In this document: piece by piece, positions 24,086-35,000 of the stretch
How the letters are laid out: each line of letters begins with the position of its first letter
Numbering within the stretch: the stretch's first letter is position 1
Assembly (NCBI GenBank): GCA_033065855.1
Contig: JAVXUO010000597.1
Coordinates: forward strand, 84,493-148,492
From: Escallonia rubra
Lineage: Eukaryota; Streptophyta; Magnoliopsida; Escalloniales; Escalloniaceae
Length of the DNA stretch: 64,000 nucleotides
Direction of reading: 5' to 3'
Translations under genes and position numbers: made by a program
The notes under the pieces: generated by a model
The model's database searches: none
What the model was told of the DNA's origin: nothing
Seen by the model: the letters and a program-made list of their open reading frames with translations, nothing else

Positions 24086-26188
24086 ATGGCTGACACGGGA
24101 AGGCCACATATGGGTTCACACAATTTTCAGTTGATTGAGCAAATTGATGTCAATGAGTGTTTGACTGATCATGATATCCTTGATACCCATGTACATGATG
24201 AACTCGAGACTGTTGATTGTGATGTTTGGGGTTTATCACATTGCGATGATGAGGTTGAGACGCGTATAGAGAACGAGACAAATGGAAGTTTTGAGGATTT
24301 TAAGAGTGAACACATAGCTGGAAAAACATTTGATACACAAGAAGTAGCATACGAGTTCTACAATCAGTATGCCCTCTTAAATGGCTTTGGTACTCGTAAA
24401 CACAATGCACATAAGATTATGGCCACTGGTGCAATATTTAGGAGGCAATTTGTGTGCAATAAGCAGGGCTTCAAGAAACTAGATGATAAGAGACTGAATG
24501 GGAATGAAAAAAGGCGTAGGGACTTGAGAACCGGTTGTGAGGCGATGATGCAGGTTACTTTGTCGAAGAAGCTTGAAATGTGGGTTGTTGACAAGTTTCA
24601 AGATGTGCACAATCATCCTCTCACCAGTACTCCATCAAAAGTAATCAAGCATCGCTCTCATATTAAGTATCATCGTACAAATGTATGTAAGTCTCTTGTG
24701 GCTGACCTTAACAATGAGGGCTTGAGACCTTCTCAGATTACTAGAGTTTTGAATGTGATGAAGCCCAGTGAAGAAGCTGAGGTAACTCCAAGACAATGTT
24801 CTAGTATTATACGTGTTGAAAGAAAAAATAATGTAGGGAAAGAATGTTATGGGATTATTAAGCATTTTCAAGAGAAGTCCACGTTGGATGATAGCTATTA
24901 CTTTGCTGCGGATTTAGCTAGAGATGGTTCTCTCAGAAGTGTTTTTTGGGCTGACGGAAGGTCAAGGGCATCATATGCACAATTTGGTGATGTTGTTGTA
25001 TTTGATGTGACTTACATGACGAACAAATTTAGGATGCCATTTGCGCCATTTGTTGGAGTAAATCACCATCGACAGTCTATACTGTTTGGAGCTGCATTGT
25101 TAGAGGATGAGACCGAGGCAACATTTGTGTGGTTGTTTGAGCATTTTTTGCGTTGCATGTTTGACAGGCCACCGACTGCAATCATCACTGACCAAGATGG
25201 AGCTATGAGAAATGCAATTGCAAAAGTGTTTCCAAATACTCGGCATCGTTTTTGCGCATGGCACATCAAGAAGCACACTATGGAGCATCTACAAGCCCTA
25301 CGATCTCGTTATGATGACTTTCATGAAGCCTATACCAACTGGACCAAAAATCAGACTATTGAAGATTTTGAGGCTGGGTGGGTTGATTTGAATGAGAAGT
25401 ATGACGTAAAAGGAATTTTTTGGATCCAAAACATGTACAACTTACGTGCACATTGGGCAAAGTTATTTCTCAACGATACTTTTTTTGCTGGCATGACGAC
25501 GAGTGGACAAAGTGAAAGCATACATTTATTTTTTGACGGGTATGTAAATTCTAATACCATGTTGAATGAGTTTGTGGTGAAATATGACAAAGCAGTTTAT
25601 AATCGAAGGCATGCTGAGGAAGACGAGGACTTTAAGACCATGACTTCAAAAGCAGTCTTATCCTCTAATCATCCGATAGAACGAAAAGCTGGAGATTGGT
25701 ATACTCGTAGTTTGTTTGAGATATTTAAGAAAGAATGGAATGCTAGTGTTAGTTGTTCGCACATAACATGGAGTAAGGAACCCAATGTTACAAAATACAA
25801 GGTGGGTTTGATAACTGTTGATAAGGAAAAATGGCGAACAGTTTACTATTGTTCGTCAGAAGATGTTAGAGCTAGTTGTTCATGTGCTAAGTTTGAGACT
25901 GCGGGAATTTTATGCAAGCACGTCCTTTATATTTTTAAGAAGAAGAAAATAATTGATCTTCCTGAGTATTATATTCTGCCTAGATGGACAATCAATACTC
26001 GGTACAAGGTGGGAGATGTTGGTGATAGAATAGACGAGACTAGTAGATACTCAACTGAAAAGGGAGTCAGCCTTTTGACTTTGTGGTCGGTTCGAGCAAA
26101 GTTTGCAAAGGCAATTGAAAATGCAAGATATTCTTCTTCAGAAATATGTGAAGTTGATTCATGGCTAACTAGCTTTTTGGAAAAGTAA
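24086..26188 (+). CDS. FAR1/FHY3-type MULE transposase
   Basis: The single uninterrupted frame gives 700 aa from the first ATG; an upstream TTG at 24074 is not a plausible start. Residues ~78-180 form a FAR1 DNA-binding domain (start GKTFDTQEVAYEFYNQYALL, end HNHPL). A MULE catalytic domain spans ~275-480, with the acidic triad likely in FDVTYM (~305), TDQDGAM (~367) and GQSESIH (~473). A SWIM zinc finger has CSC near 597 and CKH near 610. The order FAR1-MULE-SWIM is shared by MULE transposases and the light-signalling regulators FHY3/FAR1 derived from them. Lying between two TIRs, this is the element's own transposase, which would cut and rejoin DNA at the TIRs. The TAA overlaps a strong donor (AAAA|GTAAGC), so a longer spliced product is possible. 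Confidence 0.9.
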   Translation: MADTGRPHMGSHNFQLIEQIDVNECLTDHDILDTHVHDELETVDCDVWGLSHCDDEVETRIENETNGSFEDFKSEHIAGKTFDTQEVAYEFYNQYALLNGFGTRKHNAHKIMATGAIFRRQFVCNKQGFKKLDDKRLNGNEKRRRDLRTGCEAMMQVTLSKKLEMWVVDKFQDVHNHPLTSTPSKVIKHRSHIKYHRTNVCKSLVADLNNEGLRPSQITRVLNVMKPSEEAEVTPRQCSSIIRVERKNNVGKECYGIIKHFQEKSTLDDSYYFAADLARDGSLRSVFWADGRSRASYAQFGDVVVFDVTYMTNKFRMPFAPFVGVNHHRQSILFGAALLEDETEATFVWLFEHFLRCMFDRPPTAIITDQDGAMRNAIAKVFPNTRHRFCAWHIKKHTMEHLQALRSRYDDFHEAYTNWTKNQTIEDFEAGWVDLNEKYDVKGIFWIQNMYNLRAHWAKLFLNDTFFAGMTTSGQSESIHLFFDGYVNSNTMLNEFVVKYDKAVYNRRHAEEDEDFKTMTSKAVLSSNHPIERKAGDWYTRSLFEIFKKEWNASVSCSHITWSKEPNVTKYKVGLITVDKEKWRTVYYCSSEDVRASCSCAKFETAGILCKHVLYIFKKKKIIDLPEYYILPRWTINTRYKVGDVGDRIDETSRYSTEKGVSLLTLWSVRAKFAKAIENARYSSSEICEVDSWLTSFLEK

Positions 26189-26455
26189 GCTATAAGAAAG
26201 AACGAGGAGGATCTTATTGGTGGCAAAATTGTTAGTCAAATTGGTTCAAGTACATGTATTTCTCAAGTTGAAAGTATGAATCAGATATCTATACGTGACC
26301 CAACTGCCCCTGTTAAGACTAAAGGACGTCCAAAGGTTGCTACTAGATTGAAGTCTTCTATTGAATTGGCAAAAGACGAAAAGAAACAAAGAACTTGTGC
26401 ATATTGTCACGAGAAAGGCCATTATCGGACTGGTTGTGCTAAGCGAAAGGTATGT
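26189..26455 (+). CDS. zinc-knuckle extension in frame after the transposase stop
   Basis: The frame of the transposase stays open after its TAA and encodes a basic linker (KTKGRPKVATRLKS) and a CCHC zinc knuckle (CAYCHEKGHYRTGC) before a donor-like AAAG|GTATG at 26454. Many MULE and FAR1 proteins end in such a knuckle after the SWIM finger. Either a single stop has cut it off, or a short intron beginning at GTAAGC (26185) removes the stop. A further exon may start at TTGTATGTAG|GTTCACTGC (26763). Confidence 0.55.
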
Positions 26456-28216
26456 TTTGAAATCAAAGTTACCTACTGGTTGCATATTTTTTTTCCAATG
26501 TAATATCATATTGCGTAATTAATTTGAGCTATATATTCTAACTTATAACTTGCGCATTATTTAAGAGGGATGAAGGAGAAGGCATTTTTATTCAATAGTT
26601 ACAAATTTGTGTAAGATTTGACCGACTTTTTGTAGGCTTCTTTGTCTTTTTTTAATGGTTTCTTGTTTATTGAATTTTTAGGTATAACTATAGTCATGGT
26701 TTGTTGTTCCATTGTACCTTGGCTTTTTGTTGACATAATTGATTATTCTTATTTGTATGTAGGTTCACTGCTAGAACGGAGTTTGGATTATATAACAAGC
26801 AGACATTACAGACGTGCGGAGGCTGGTACTAAGGATATATGTTAAGTGACCGATTTTAGTTTTGAAATTTTCATTCTATATGGTAGATTTTTGGGATCTT
26901 TAAACATAAGTTTTGTTTTAGTGAACAACTCTGTATTTGAATTATTTTTGAGTTATGTCTTTGATTGGCAGATGTATGTGCCGTTCTGCTTCATCAATCA
27001 AAAACTCAAAAAACCTCCATAGTTTAACAAAAAAAAAATTGAATAGTTCTTTGTACTTCAGTTGCCAAGTCTGCATATCGTACTGTTGCTGATGATAGAT
27101 TCTCTACAACTTATATTATCATATTTCATGTTGGGACCATCCGCCCTGGCCACTTTGCCGGTCTCAGGTGCCTTTTTGCCAAATGCCAAAAGATAAAGCG
27201 CCACAATATGTAAGATAACTGAACATAGGGATGGGGAAAACATAATGTAATTGATGACATTGTCAATCTTCCAAAGTGTTATGAGTGCTCTGAGAAACTA
27301 TAACAGGAGGTTGAACCCAAATTTTTAGACAATTGAACTCCAGAACTAATATTGGCTTGGATCACATTACAAATATGCTAAGGTTTCTTTTGTTGTCTCC
27401 AAGATTGTTCGTTGTCTTCCACTAGTGCAGATGGCCCAGACACTTTAGCAGGTGACAACAGTCTTACCCTACACGAAGAATATCAATAAGAACATACTCA
27501 TAATTGATGCTGACACTTAAAAGTCAAACTTGATCCTGAAACCTATGGTGCCAAAGAGAGTTTTATGGCACCAAAACTGGCCACTTTGATTACATTTTGA
27601 GTTAGTAAATGATACGCTAAACAATCGATGAAATTTACCTGAAGCTTGGAAGTGACATTGGCAATTGGACCTATCCCCTGGCTATAATTCTGCTCAAGTA
27701 ATGTCATTGCTAAGAGCATAATAAGAAAATATTGTCAAAAGGTCAATTAGAAGGCAAAAAGTCATATTTGGATGCCTGAGCATAAAATTAATATTACTTT
27801 GATCTGTCCAATTCAATGTATGGTCCACAGAAAATGGCATTTACATAAAAATATGTGTTTATATAATGGAAAAACATGCAACTCTGCACCCTTCATAATC
27901 CAGCCAACAGTAGCAACAAGTTACACAGATCTGCAACCGTCACGCTGATTTGTATGCAACTGAGTTAAAAGAGGTATAGATCAGAAGACAAGGACTGAAT
28001 GAGAGATGAAGCTTCAACATGTCAGCCATGAGCATCGATTGTTCTTCAGGGATTCATACCAAACGAGGATGATGGTGATGAGGAAGTCTATACATATTAG
28101 GTACATATAGGTCATTCTTCGTGTCAAAACATTAGTGAACCAGATCTCAAAGTTCGATAACTGATGTACAATAGATGCGACCTTGATTCTAAGAGAGTAT
28201 GAGTACAAGATATTAC
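26456..28216. other. MULE interior, unassigned, exon-like pieces on the minus strand
   Basis: No recognised gene. On the minus strand a short segment near 27710-27641 has an acceptor-like TATGCTCTTAG before it and a donor-like CAAGCTTCAG|GTAAAT after it. A minus-strand frame at 27058-27243 is unassigned. These may be further captured exons downstream of the condensin-like one, but I cannot name their source. Confidence 0.35.
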
Positions 28217-28464
28217 CAGTGGCAGCACTTACGGAGGCAGGCTTCTGAGTCTTTAATTTGAAACTGTCTACACCTCATAAACAATAGAATTGTGTGCTCA
28301 ACATTAGTGGCAGAAGATGAAGCCATTAGTTGAATTAGGGTTGGCATCATAGCTGATACACATTGGAAAAACCTCAATCCTGCCTCAAGTGATGCAACCA
28401 TAGTCATTTTATAGAAAAATTCATGACAGGATGTCTTTTTCTCGACGGACAATCATACCTACAT
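28217..28464 (-). pseudogene. captured exon resembling condensin I subunit CAP-D2
   Basis: On the minus strand an acceptor-like TGTATGTAG precedes a frame containing MVASLEAGLRFFQC, PTLIQLMASSSATNVEHTI and MRCRQFQI. It ends CCACTG|GTAATATC, a good donor. The peptide resembles, from memory, an internal segment of plant CAP-D2, a HEAT-repeat subunit of condensin I for mitotic chromosome compaction, ending at ...ACLRKMLPL. Here ACLRK continues as CCHW, consistent with loss of one base just before the exon end. It is only ~80 codons of a protein of well over 1,000 residues and lies inside the MULE, so it is a captured (transduplicated) fragment. The parental locus is not in this window. Confidence 0.6.
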
Positions 28465-29412
28465 ACATTTTATACATATATACCAATCCAAAGATGAAAT
28501 CTTAGAACCAATACATTTCCCGATAATAGCATATTGAAAAACTGGAAACTTGACTTGGAAGTCCTACATCCTGCAATAATGAAGGCAAAGAAAACATGTT
28601 TCAAAATACTCAGTATCATATTCTTCAGATGTCAAAGTAAGGAAAGAGGTAATTCAGATTCTTTGTGACTTTACTACAGGATGAAATGTAAAGTGCAGAT
28701 TGTGCTATAGGCCTCCGCAGCTTACAACCTTTCGTCCATGAATGCAGGCCTCCTCACTACTCACAAGCACTCTGTTGCCAAAATGTTCTAGTTTTCTTCA
28801 TTTCAAGGAAAAATTTAATAAAAAATAATGATTTTATGACTATATCTAGTCTTGGATGAATAAAGTTGAAGAGCCTAAAGATGTTGTAGCCAAAGACAAA
28901 TGAATGAGCCTAAAGATGTTGTCATTTGTGTTGGGACCTTTCCTATTATTTTCTCATTTTATTGGGGAGGAGATCTAAAACAGAGAGCATCTCTGAGATG
29001 GAACTTCTGTGCTATATATGTAACAAAACCATTAAGGGAAAAGCCAAGGCTGAAGGCTCAGTATCCTAATTACTTAGATAGCCGGAAAACCAGTGCTTAC
29101 AATTTTTAGAAAGAGAAAACAAGATATCCAGAACTCTCCGAATTGTTTCATTCAGAGGTACTTTTGGCATACATGGGTTAATGCCTATGACTGAAATTAA
29201 ACCTCTATTCCCACTTGACAGTGGCATGGTGAGGAATTGAGAATAAATATAAGTGTTCAACAGGAAAATCCAAGCTAGGGAAGATGGAATGGTAGGGGAA
29301 TAGTAACAACCAAGATGAGATGTACAAGTAAACGCACTACAAGCTGAGAACATAAATTACCTGTGACCATTCGGCGGGGGACTGTGTGGATGATCGACGG
29401 TGTGGCTGGATG
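28465..29412. other. MULE interior between captured exon and right TIR
   Basis: A minus-strand acceptor-like TTCATTATTGCAG at ~28575 precedes a short open segment. A 95-codon minus-strand frame (29066-29353) has no recognised domain. If a transcript begins in the right TIR, this would be its intron and early exons. Confidence 0.35.
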
Positions 29413-29849
29413 TGGGCGGTGGGTAGCTGGCTGAAAGGTCGCCGGCGATTGGCGAGGTGCAGTGGACGAGTGGGCAATTTGGAAGGTCGCCGGCAAAATG
29501 CGATTGGCCAGCGATGAAAGAGAGAAATGGCTGGCGATGAAGATTTTGTTCGGCGGGGGACTGTGCGGGTGATCCACGATGTGGCTGGCGGCTGTTTAAG
29601 GCTAATTTGTGTTGCGGGAGGAGGAAAAAGGGGCGGCAATGGTGGTCTTGCCGGGGTGGAAGATCCCGGCTATGGGAGGAGAGAGATTGCACGGGCGAGC
29701 GGCTGATCTGACGAGAGAGAGAGAGAGAGAAAGAGAGAGAAATTGAAGGAGAATTAACAATAGACACGAAATACTAGCATAAAACTACGTAGTTTTACGC
29801 TCTAGCCTTAGGCAAGTTACCTAAGGCTAGCAGTATATTCGCTATCCCC
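29413..29849 (-). repeat. right TIR of the FAR1 MULE
   Basis: Inverted copy of the left TIR with the same terminal 20 bases, hairpin, palindrome and (CT)n tract. The related tandem unit continues inward to ~29370. Read outward-in on the minus strand, it leads to a splice-donor-like CACAG|GTAATTTATG at ~29357, so a transcript started in this TIR could splice into the element interior. Confidence 0.85.
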
Positions 29850-30746
29850 ATATATATATATATATATATATAAAGTAAATATATTGTAATTTATATTATA
29901 TAATAGTTAGACGGACTGATTTTCCCACAGGCTGGACGGGCTTGTAGAAACCTTTGCCCATGTCTGACCCATATTTTTGGCGGGCCCAAATTTTGAGCCC
30001 ACGTCCACCATGGTCACTACAAAAATAAGTCTATGCCCATATTTTTGCGGGCTGACACGAGTTGCCCGGCCCAAGTTGCACCTCTAAAGATAAGTACTAC
30101 CATCGTTGGATTTACAAGATTAAGATCAAATGGTAACATGGTAGAAGAGTTGCAGAGAGGCATCAATTCCAAGGGCCGCTTGAAGTGGCAGTTTAGATTA
30201 CTGCCGCTGTTTTCTTTGGATCCAAGGGAGGTGGAGCAAGTTCCCAAGGCCGGATCTGATTGATCCAAAGCTTGAAGGGAGTCGGTATTCTCCATCTCGT
30301 CTAAATCCGTCCTCTTCACGCCATAATCCCGCCATATCGGACTCACGTCAGAGAAGTGAACCCAAACCAACCAGATCGAAAGTTCGATGACCATGACGAA
30401 TCTAAAAAAACCTTTTAGATCAGAGGGTAGCGAGTGGGAGGGAGTAAGATTGTGGCTGAAGGGCTCCCGATCTATGGGTGGGGGTGGAGATTGGGGCGTG
30501 GAGGAGGGTGGTGGCGAAAGGCGGCACAGATGGGTTGCCGAGAAAGAGGGACCAAAAGATGCGAAAATAAGAAACAAGAGAAGAGGGAGTAACTATGTGA
30601 AGGCCTTCCCTTTCATCCTTACAGCCATGGAAGCCGAAGGAGGAAGGGGCGACAACTGGGTCTACTGGAGAAGAAAGCTAGGTTTTCTGGAGAGAGAAGG
30701 GGCAGCTTCTTGGCTAGTTGGAATTGGACAGTTTGACATGAACATC

Positions 30747-31986
30747 AATCGTGATTTTGAGGACCTTTGAGATTGATTATGAAACGGCCATAATGCCAAA
30801 GGCTACTTTATGCGTTCCTTTGAGGCGCATCGCTCTTAAGTACTTTTCAAACGGTGCAATTCACCTCAATTTGAGCACACATGAAAAGTTATGCCGTTTT
30901 AATGATACAATGTATAAAAATTCAAATTTGCTTCAAATGCTACATGTGTTTCACAATTAGTCTCACATTTCTTCCATTGCTCCTAGAAGTCTTCGATGAA
31001 TGTAATTGAGATACTTCTAGATCATTTTATATATCAATTCATTTTTTGAGGCAGACATTTATTCGAGAGGAAAATTGTTATAATGGTTGCTTCTACGATG
31101 CGATAGAACCGGCTAATTGACTTTAGAGGTCTTCTAAGTTAAGCTTTGAGGAAGAGGAATGTCATTGAGTCGAGTTGGCATAAAATATAATTCGATGAAT
31201 CACATATGCTTTTTCTATGGTTTCCAAAATTGTTTCCTCCTTAGTGAGTCGAATATGAGTTGAGTCATGTTCGCCTTGCAATTATGCATCCGACAAAATT
31301 CTTGGGTGTTTTTTTTTTTTTTGGAGACCGAATTTGTGGCGACAACAAAAATGGATTAGTAAATTCATTGTTGGCATTGATTTTGCTTTATACCATTCTT
31401 CATGCGTAACAAAGCACATGAACAATCACATAGTGAGTAATTGATCTTTTTTAAAAGTTTCAATTCTAAACTCTTATCAATCAACAACGAAGTCATAACT
31501 ATAAAATGAGTGCTTAAGAGACAGGACAAATTATGTGAAGCTAAAAGTTTATCAATTACACAGAGAGACCGAAAGGGTGAAAGAGAGAAGTTGAAGTGAC
31601 GAGATAGCCTACCACTAAATCTAAACAAAACCTAAAGAAATTTAAGCCGCGGAATAACCTACTGCCAAATCCAAAACAAACCTTGAGTTAGGAGTTCGAA
31701 TATTCGTTCAAAGTAACCGGAGTCAAGCCACCCCAAACAAGAACAGCAACGCATTGAACACACAGTCCTCATTGAACACGAGCTACAAGAGAAGGGGAAA
31801 AAGAGAAGAGGAAAGTCTTCATCCTCTAATTGCGCCATTCTGGTCTGTTAAATGCACCTTTCATTTTTGGTGAACTCCCCTTTCCCTAATTGCATCCTGA
31901 TCATTGAAGCTTTAAGCAAAGTGATTCCCAATCTCCAACACCCACCTTCTGATTTCACCTCCAGTACATAGACACCATCGTTTTTC
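30747..31986. other. intergenic region and TGD3 upstream sequence
   Basis: AT-rich DNA with no recognised gene. The last ~250 bases are rich in A/G then C/T runs and probably contain the TGD3 transcription start; no convincing TATA box is seen, which is common for plastid-protein genes. Confidence 0.4.
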
Positions 31987-32040
31987 ATGGTTTTGAAGCT
32001 TCAAATCGATTTGGGTCACCCTCAATACCCCACATTTTGA
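31987..32040 (+). promoter_or_regulatory. 17-codon upstream ORF before TGD3
   Basis: ATG at 31987 opens a frame encoding MVLKLQIDLGHPQYPTF, with TGA at 32038-32040, 31 bases before the TGD3 ATG. If the leader includes it, ribosomes would meet it first, which could lower translation of the main frame. The transcript start is not known. Confidence 0.45.
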
Positions 32041-32071
32041 TTGCCCAAGAACCTCAGTTGTGTTACAAAGC

Positions 32072-35000
32072 ATGGTTTCTTTGGTGGGTTCTGTGCTTTT
32101 CCCTGCAAAGATGCACCACGAGTCTATACGGTCTAGAAAGTTTTGTGTTGAAGGTGCAAAGGTGTTCAATTTGACTAGCTCCGGGCGGAGGTTTGTTTGT
32201 GCTTGTGTGGCGCCTTCGCGGAATTTGATGCCCACTGATGGACTTTCCACCTCCAAATTCACTGTAAATCTCCATCTTGAGTTTATTTCATAGTTCTTTG
32301 TGGCTTATTTTTGGTGAATAACAATCTCTGTCTTACTCTTGTTCTGGATTGAAACATTTTATTTTCAGATAATTCTTGTCTCTATTTGCCATTGAAGCAT
32401 CTTTTGCTTTTAGATTTTCATTCAAATTTGTATAGATATACCTGATTTTGTGTTCTAATTAGCGTTTCTGATTTATATCTGAAATTTTACTAATCTGATC
32501 AAAATTGAGACATTTCTTTTCAAGACATGCTCACGATTTTTCATAATTGTTTTTACTCTTCTCAAAAGTGTTCTGGATGGTCTTTTTGCAATCGAGTTGT
32601 ATTAGCTTAGCTTAAATTCTTGGCAATTTGCTGATGGGTCTGTGTTGGGACTTAGGATTTTCGAGTTAGTGCTCGTACTAGTATTTGTTCGTATTATGAC
32701 TTCTTAAGACCAACAGAATTTTGTTACCATTGTGTCCTTGTATATATATGTTATTACCAGGGTTCATCAAATGAAGAAAATTTAAGCATGCGGCGGGAGC
32801 ACGAGGAGGACTCTGATGTTCTAATTGAGTGTAGAGATGTTTATAAATCATTTGGGGAGAAGCACATCTTAAGAGGTGTGAACTTCAAGGTGAACTCTGT
32901 CAATTATTGTTGCATACTTGCGTAGATTTTCTTCATTCTTCCATGCATCCCCTAATGGTATAAGATATTCACTCGGAGCTTTTTACGCAAAGATGAGGTT
33001 GCTGAAGCCTGTACAATGTACTAGTCATAAGGTCCTATGATGACGATTGGCTTTTTTCCCAAAGTACCTATCTTGCCTATTGTAGATACAATCTAGCATA
33101 AATAGACGAACTGGATGATTGCTAAGCATAGACCAAAATTCACATTGGTACTTATCAGTACATTGCTTTAATGTTTGCCTATAGCTCTCTTTACTTCATT
33201 CCTACTTCTACTATTGAGCAATATTTCCTTTTAACACTGTTGTATACAAAAGAATTGTGTCCCCTTGACCTGTCGGCATGGAGAGACAAAGACATAACTT
33301 CTAAATTTAGTTGCTTTGCATGGAATGGGTGCCTTCATATTTGATTCAAAGCTCCAAAGATTTGCAGCCTGATCTTGTTTTCTCAAGCCTTTGATTATGG
33401 CTATGTTTCACGGCTGCTAGAGGAAAGGAAGCAAAACGCCCGATTGCTTAAGGTGATTGAGAGAATTAAAACCAGCCAATTCCTGGACCTTAGTTAGCAC
33501 AGAAGTCAAGACCTACGGAAAATTCTTGCCTTGTGCGGCACTAAAAGCACGGATTCAAAATCAGTCACTCCTGCGTCTGGTTCAAATTGCTTATAAATGT
33601 CCCAGTTGCCAAACTCTTTTTGCTCCGACATTAGCCATCTGAAAATCGTTCATCTCTTCCTAACCTTAAACATTTTGTACCCTAACTTTGTATGATTCTA
33701 AAGTAGAAATACATTGAGGGGACTTATGATGAACTTCTGTTCTTAATCTGGTCCTTGTCCTGTTGGACTGGAGAGATTTTAGTATGTCTTTCTGTTCTTA
33801 ATCTGGTCCTTGTCCTGTTGGACTGGAGAGATTTTAGTATGTCTTTCTCTGGCAGCCACATTCAAAATGGTTATACCTGCAGCGCTGTGATGCTGGATGC
33901 ACTGTTCACTGTTGTGGCATTGGTTGAACCCCATTATTTGATGAAAAATGCTGTGGTGGGCACGTGATGATGCTGGGAGATTGGCGGGTTTAAAATGGTG
34001 GGGCGGCAATGATGGTGGTTGTATGGTTACATTTCCAAGGGATTTAAGGCTTTACAGATTGTGTATGGACAAAAATATCTGAGGTTTAAAATAGCATTGT
34101 CAATTCTAAGTATATAACTCTAGTTGCGATTGACAGATGAGTAGTCCTTCACTCCTCCGTACTTAACTGACTTAGACAAACCTTGTGGATTTAAGGACTT
34201 TCTCTTTTCGATGTACAGCTGATCAATGGGTATGGAGAAATCATGTAACAACATCGTAATCATTATAGCTATTGATGTACATTCATCTATTTAGTAAGGA
34301 CTTTATTGTGTGGAATGTTTTGATTGCATTATCTCAAAAATCGTATGTTTCTGTGGAGCTGATAAAAGGTTGCTATTTCTTTTCTCACATATGTGATAAA
34401 GCAAGGCAACTAAAGAAATAAGCAAGAGAGTAATTTATTCTAGACATCATCCCAAATATAAATGTACACTTGCAAATGGATGACATGGCAAATAAAAAAA
34501 ATATTGTTGTAATATAATGTGAACCTATCACCTCTTGGATACAGGTTTGCTCCCTTCTGGCAATTTTTTTGTGAACAAACTTTTATATCATCACCATTAT
34601 TAAAGCCTTTGTCCCAAACTAGTTCATGTTGGCTGTGTTAACATTCTGTGATACGTGTCATTTTTTGTCGCTGGTGTTAATAAAGCTCTCACTGTATATA
34701 GGAGAGAGGGGATTTAGATCCTCTGCTGTATGGATTACTACAATACGCTGCTATAGGAAGTGAGAACAACGTGGTAAAACATTATACTACACCGGCATTG
34801 CACTGAGATATTAAGCAATATATGTGCTATATATATTCAGTTCTGCTGTTGATAGTTGAAGGGATGATACTCCATCATGTCAAGTTCTACAGTAAAATGT
34901 GTTAAAAGTTGAAAATTATGGTCAAATTGGTTAACTCTTGAAGTTTGTGGTGTTTTGCTCCCCGTTTACTGCGAGAATCTCATCAAACAGTGCCTACTCT

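Larger units (their letters stand above)
23251..29849 (+). mobile_element. autonomous-type FAR1 MULE with long TIRs (6.6 kb)
   Basis: Both ends share GGGGATAGCGAATATACTGC read inward. The inverted repeat runs ~550 bases on the left (to ~23800) and ~440 on the right (from ~29413), near-identical apart from a ~110-base tandem gain on the left. Inside are a full-length transposase frame (24086-26188), a zinc-knuckle extension, and ~3 kb of other sequence including a condensin-like exon on the minus strand. It inserted into a (TA)n tract, so the expected 9-bp duplication cannot be told apart from the repeat. Long, nearly equal TIRs and the uninterrupted frame point to recent activity. Confidence 0.85.
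22621..30086. mobile_element. hAT element split by the MULE, perfect 8-bp target duplication
   Basis: Left end TAGGGGTGCAACTTGGGCGG, right end GCCCAAGTTGCACCTCTA, flanked by a perfect AAGATAAG at 22613-22620 and 30087-30094. Removing the 6.6-kb MULE leaves ~0.87 kb. The outer parts are rich in GGGC/GCCC motifs (CACGGGCTGTCCA, TTTTTGGCGGGCCC). Non-autonomous. It was intact when the MULE landed in its (TA)n tract. Confidence 0.85.
22431..30746 (-). mobile_element. poly(A) retroposon (LINE-type), split by nested hAT and MULE
   Basis: Read on the minus strand, the element starts near 30729 and ends in GTTTAATGCAGTTTAC plus a run of A at ~22449-22460. It is bounded by a 17-bp direct repeat AGTTTGACATGAAYRTC (22431-22447 and 30730-30746, 15 of 17 matching), as expected for target-primed retroposition. 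Without the 7.47 kb inserted at 22621-30086 it is only ~0.8 kb. The 5' part has an open frame (30577 to ~30100, minus) I do not recognise; the 3' part is T-rich, like a plant L1 3' UTR. It may be an internally deleted L1 or another poly(A) retroposon. It is the oldest layer of the nest. Confidence 0.6.

Noticed and set aside
30017-30577. 186-codon minus-strand frame and the overlapping plus-strand frame 30387-30770 as a host gene
   Set aside because: The frame crosses the hAT right end and lies in the retroposon leader; no domain recognised. Kept only as part of the retroposon.
31690-31710. GTTCGAATATTC as a tRNA T-arm
   Set aside because: No acceptor stem, D-arm or anticodon arm can be placed around it. 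No tRNA gene was seen in the window.
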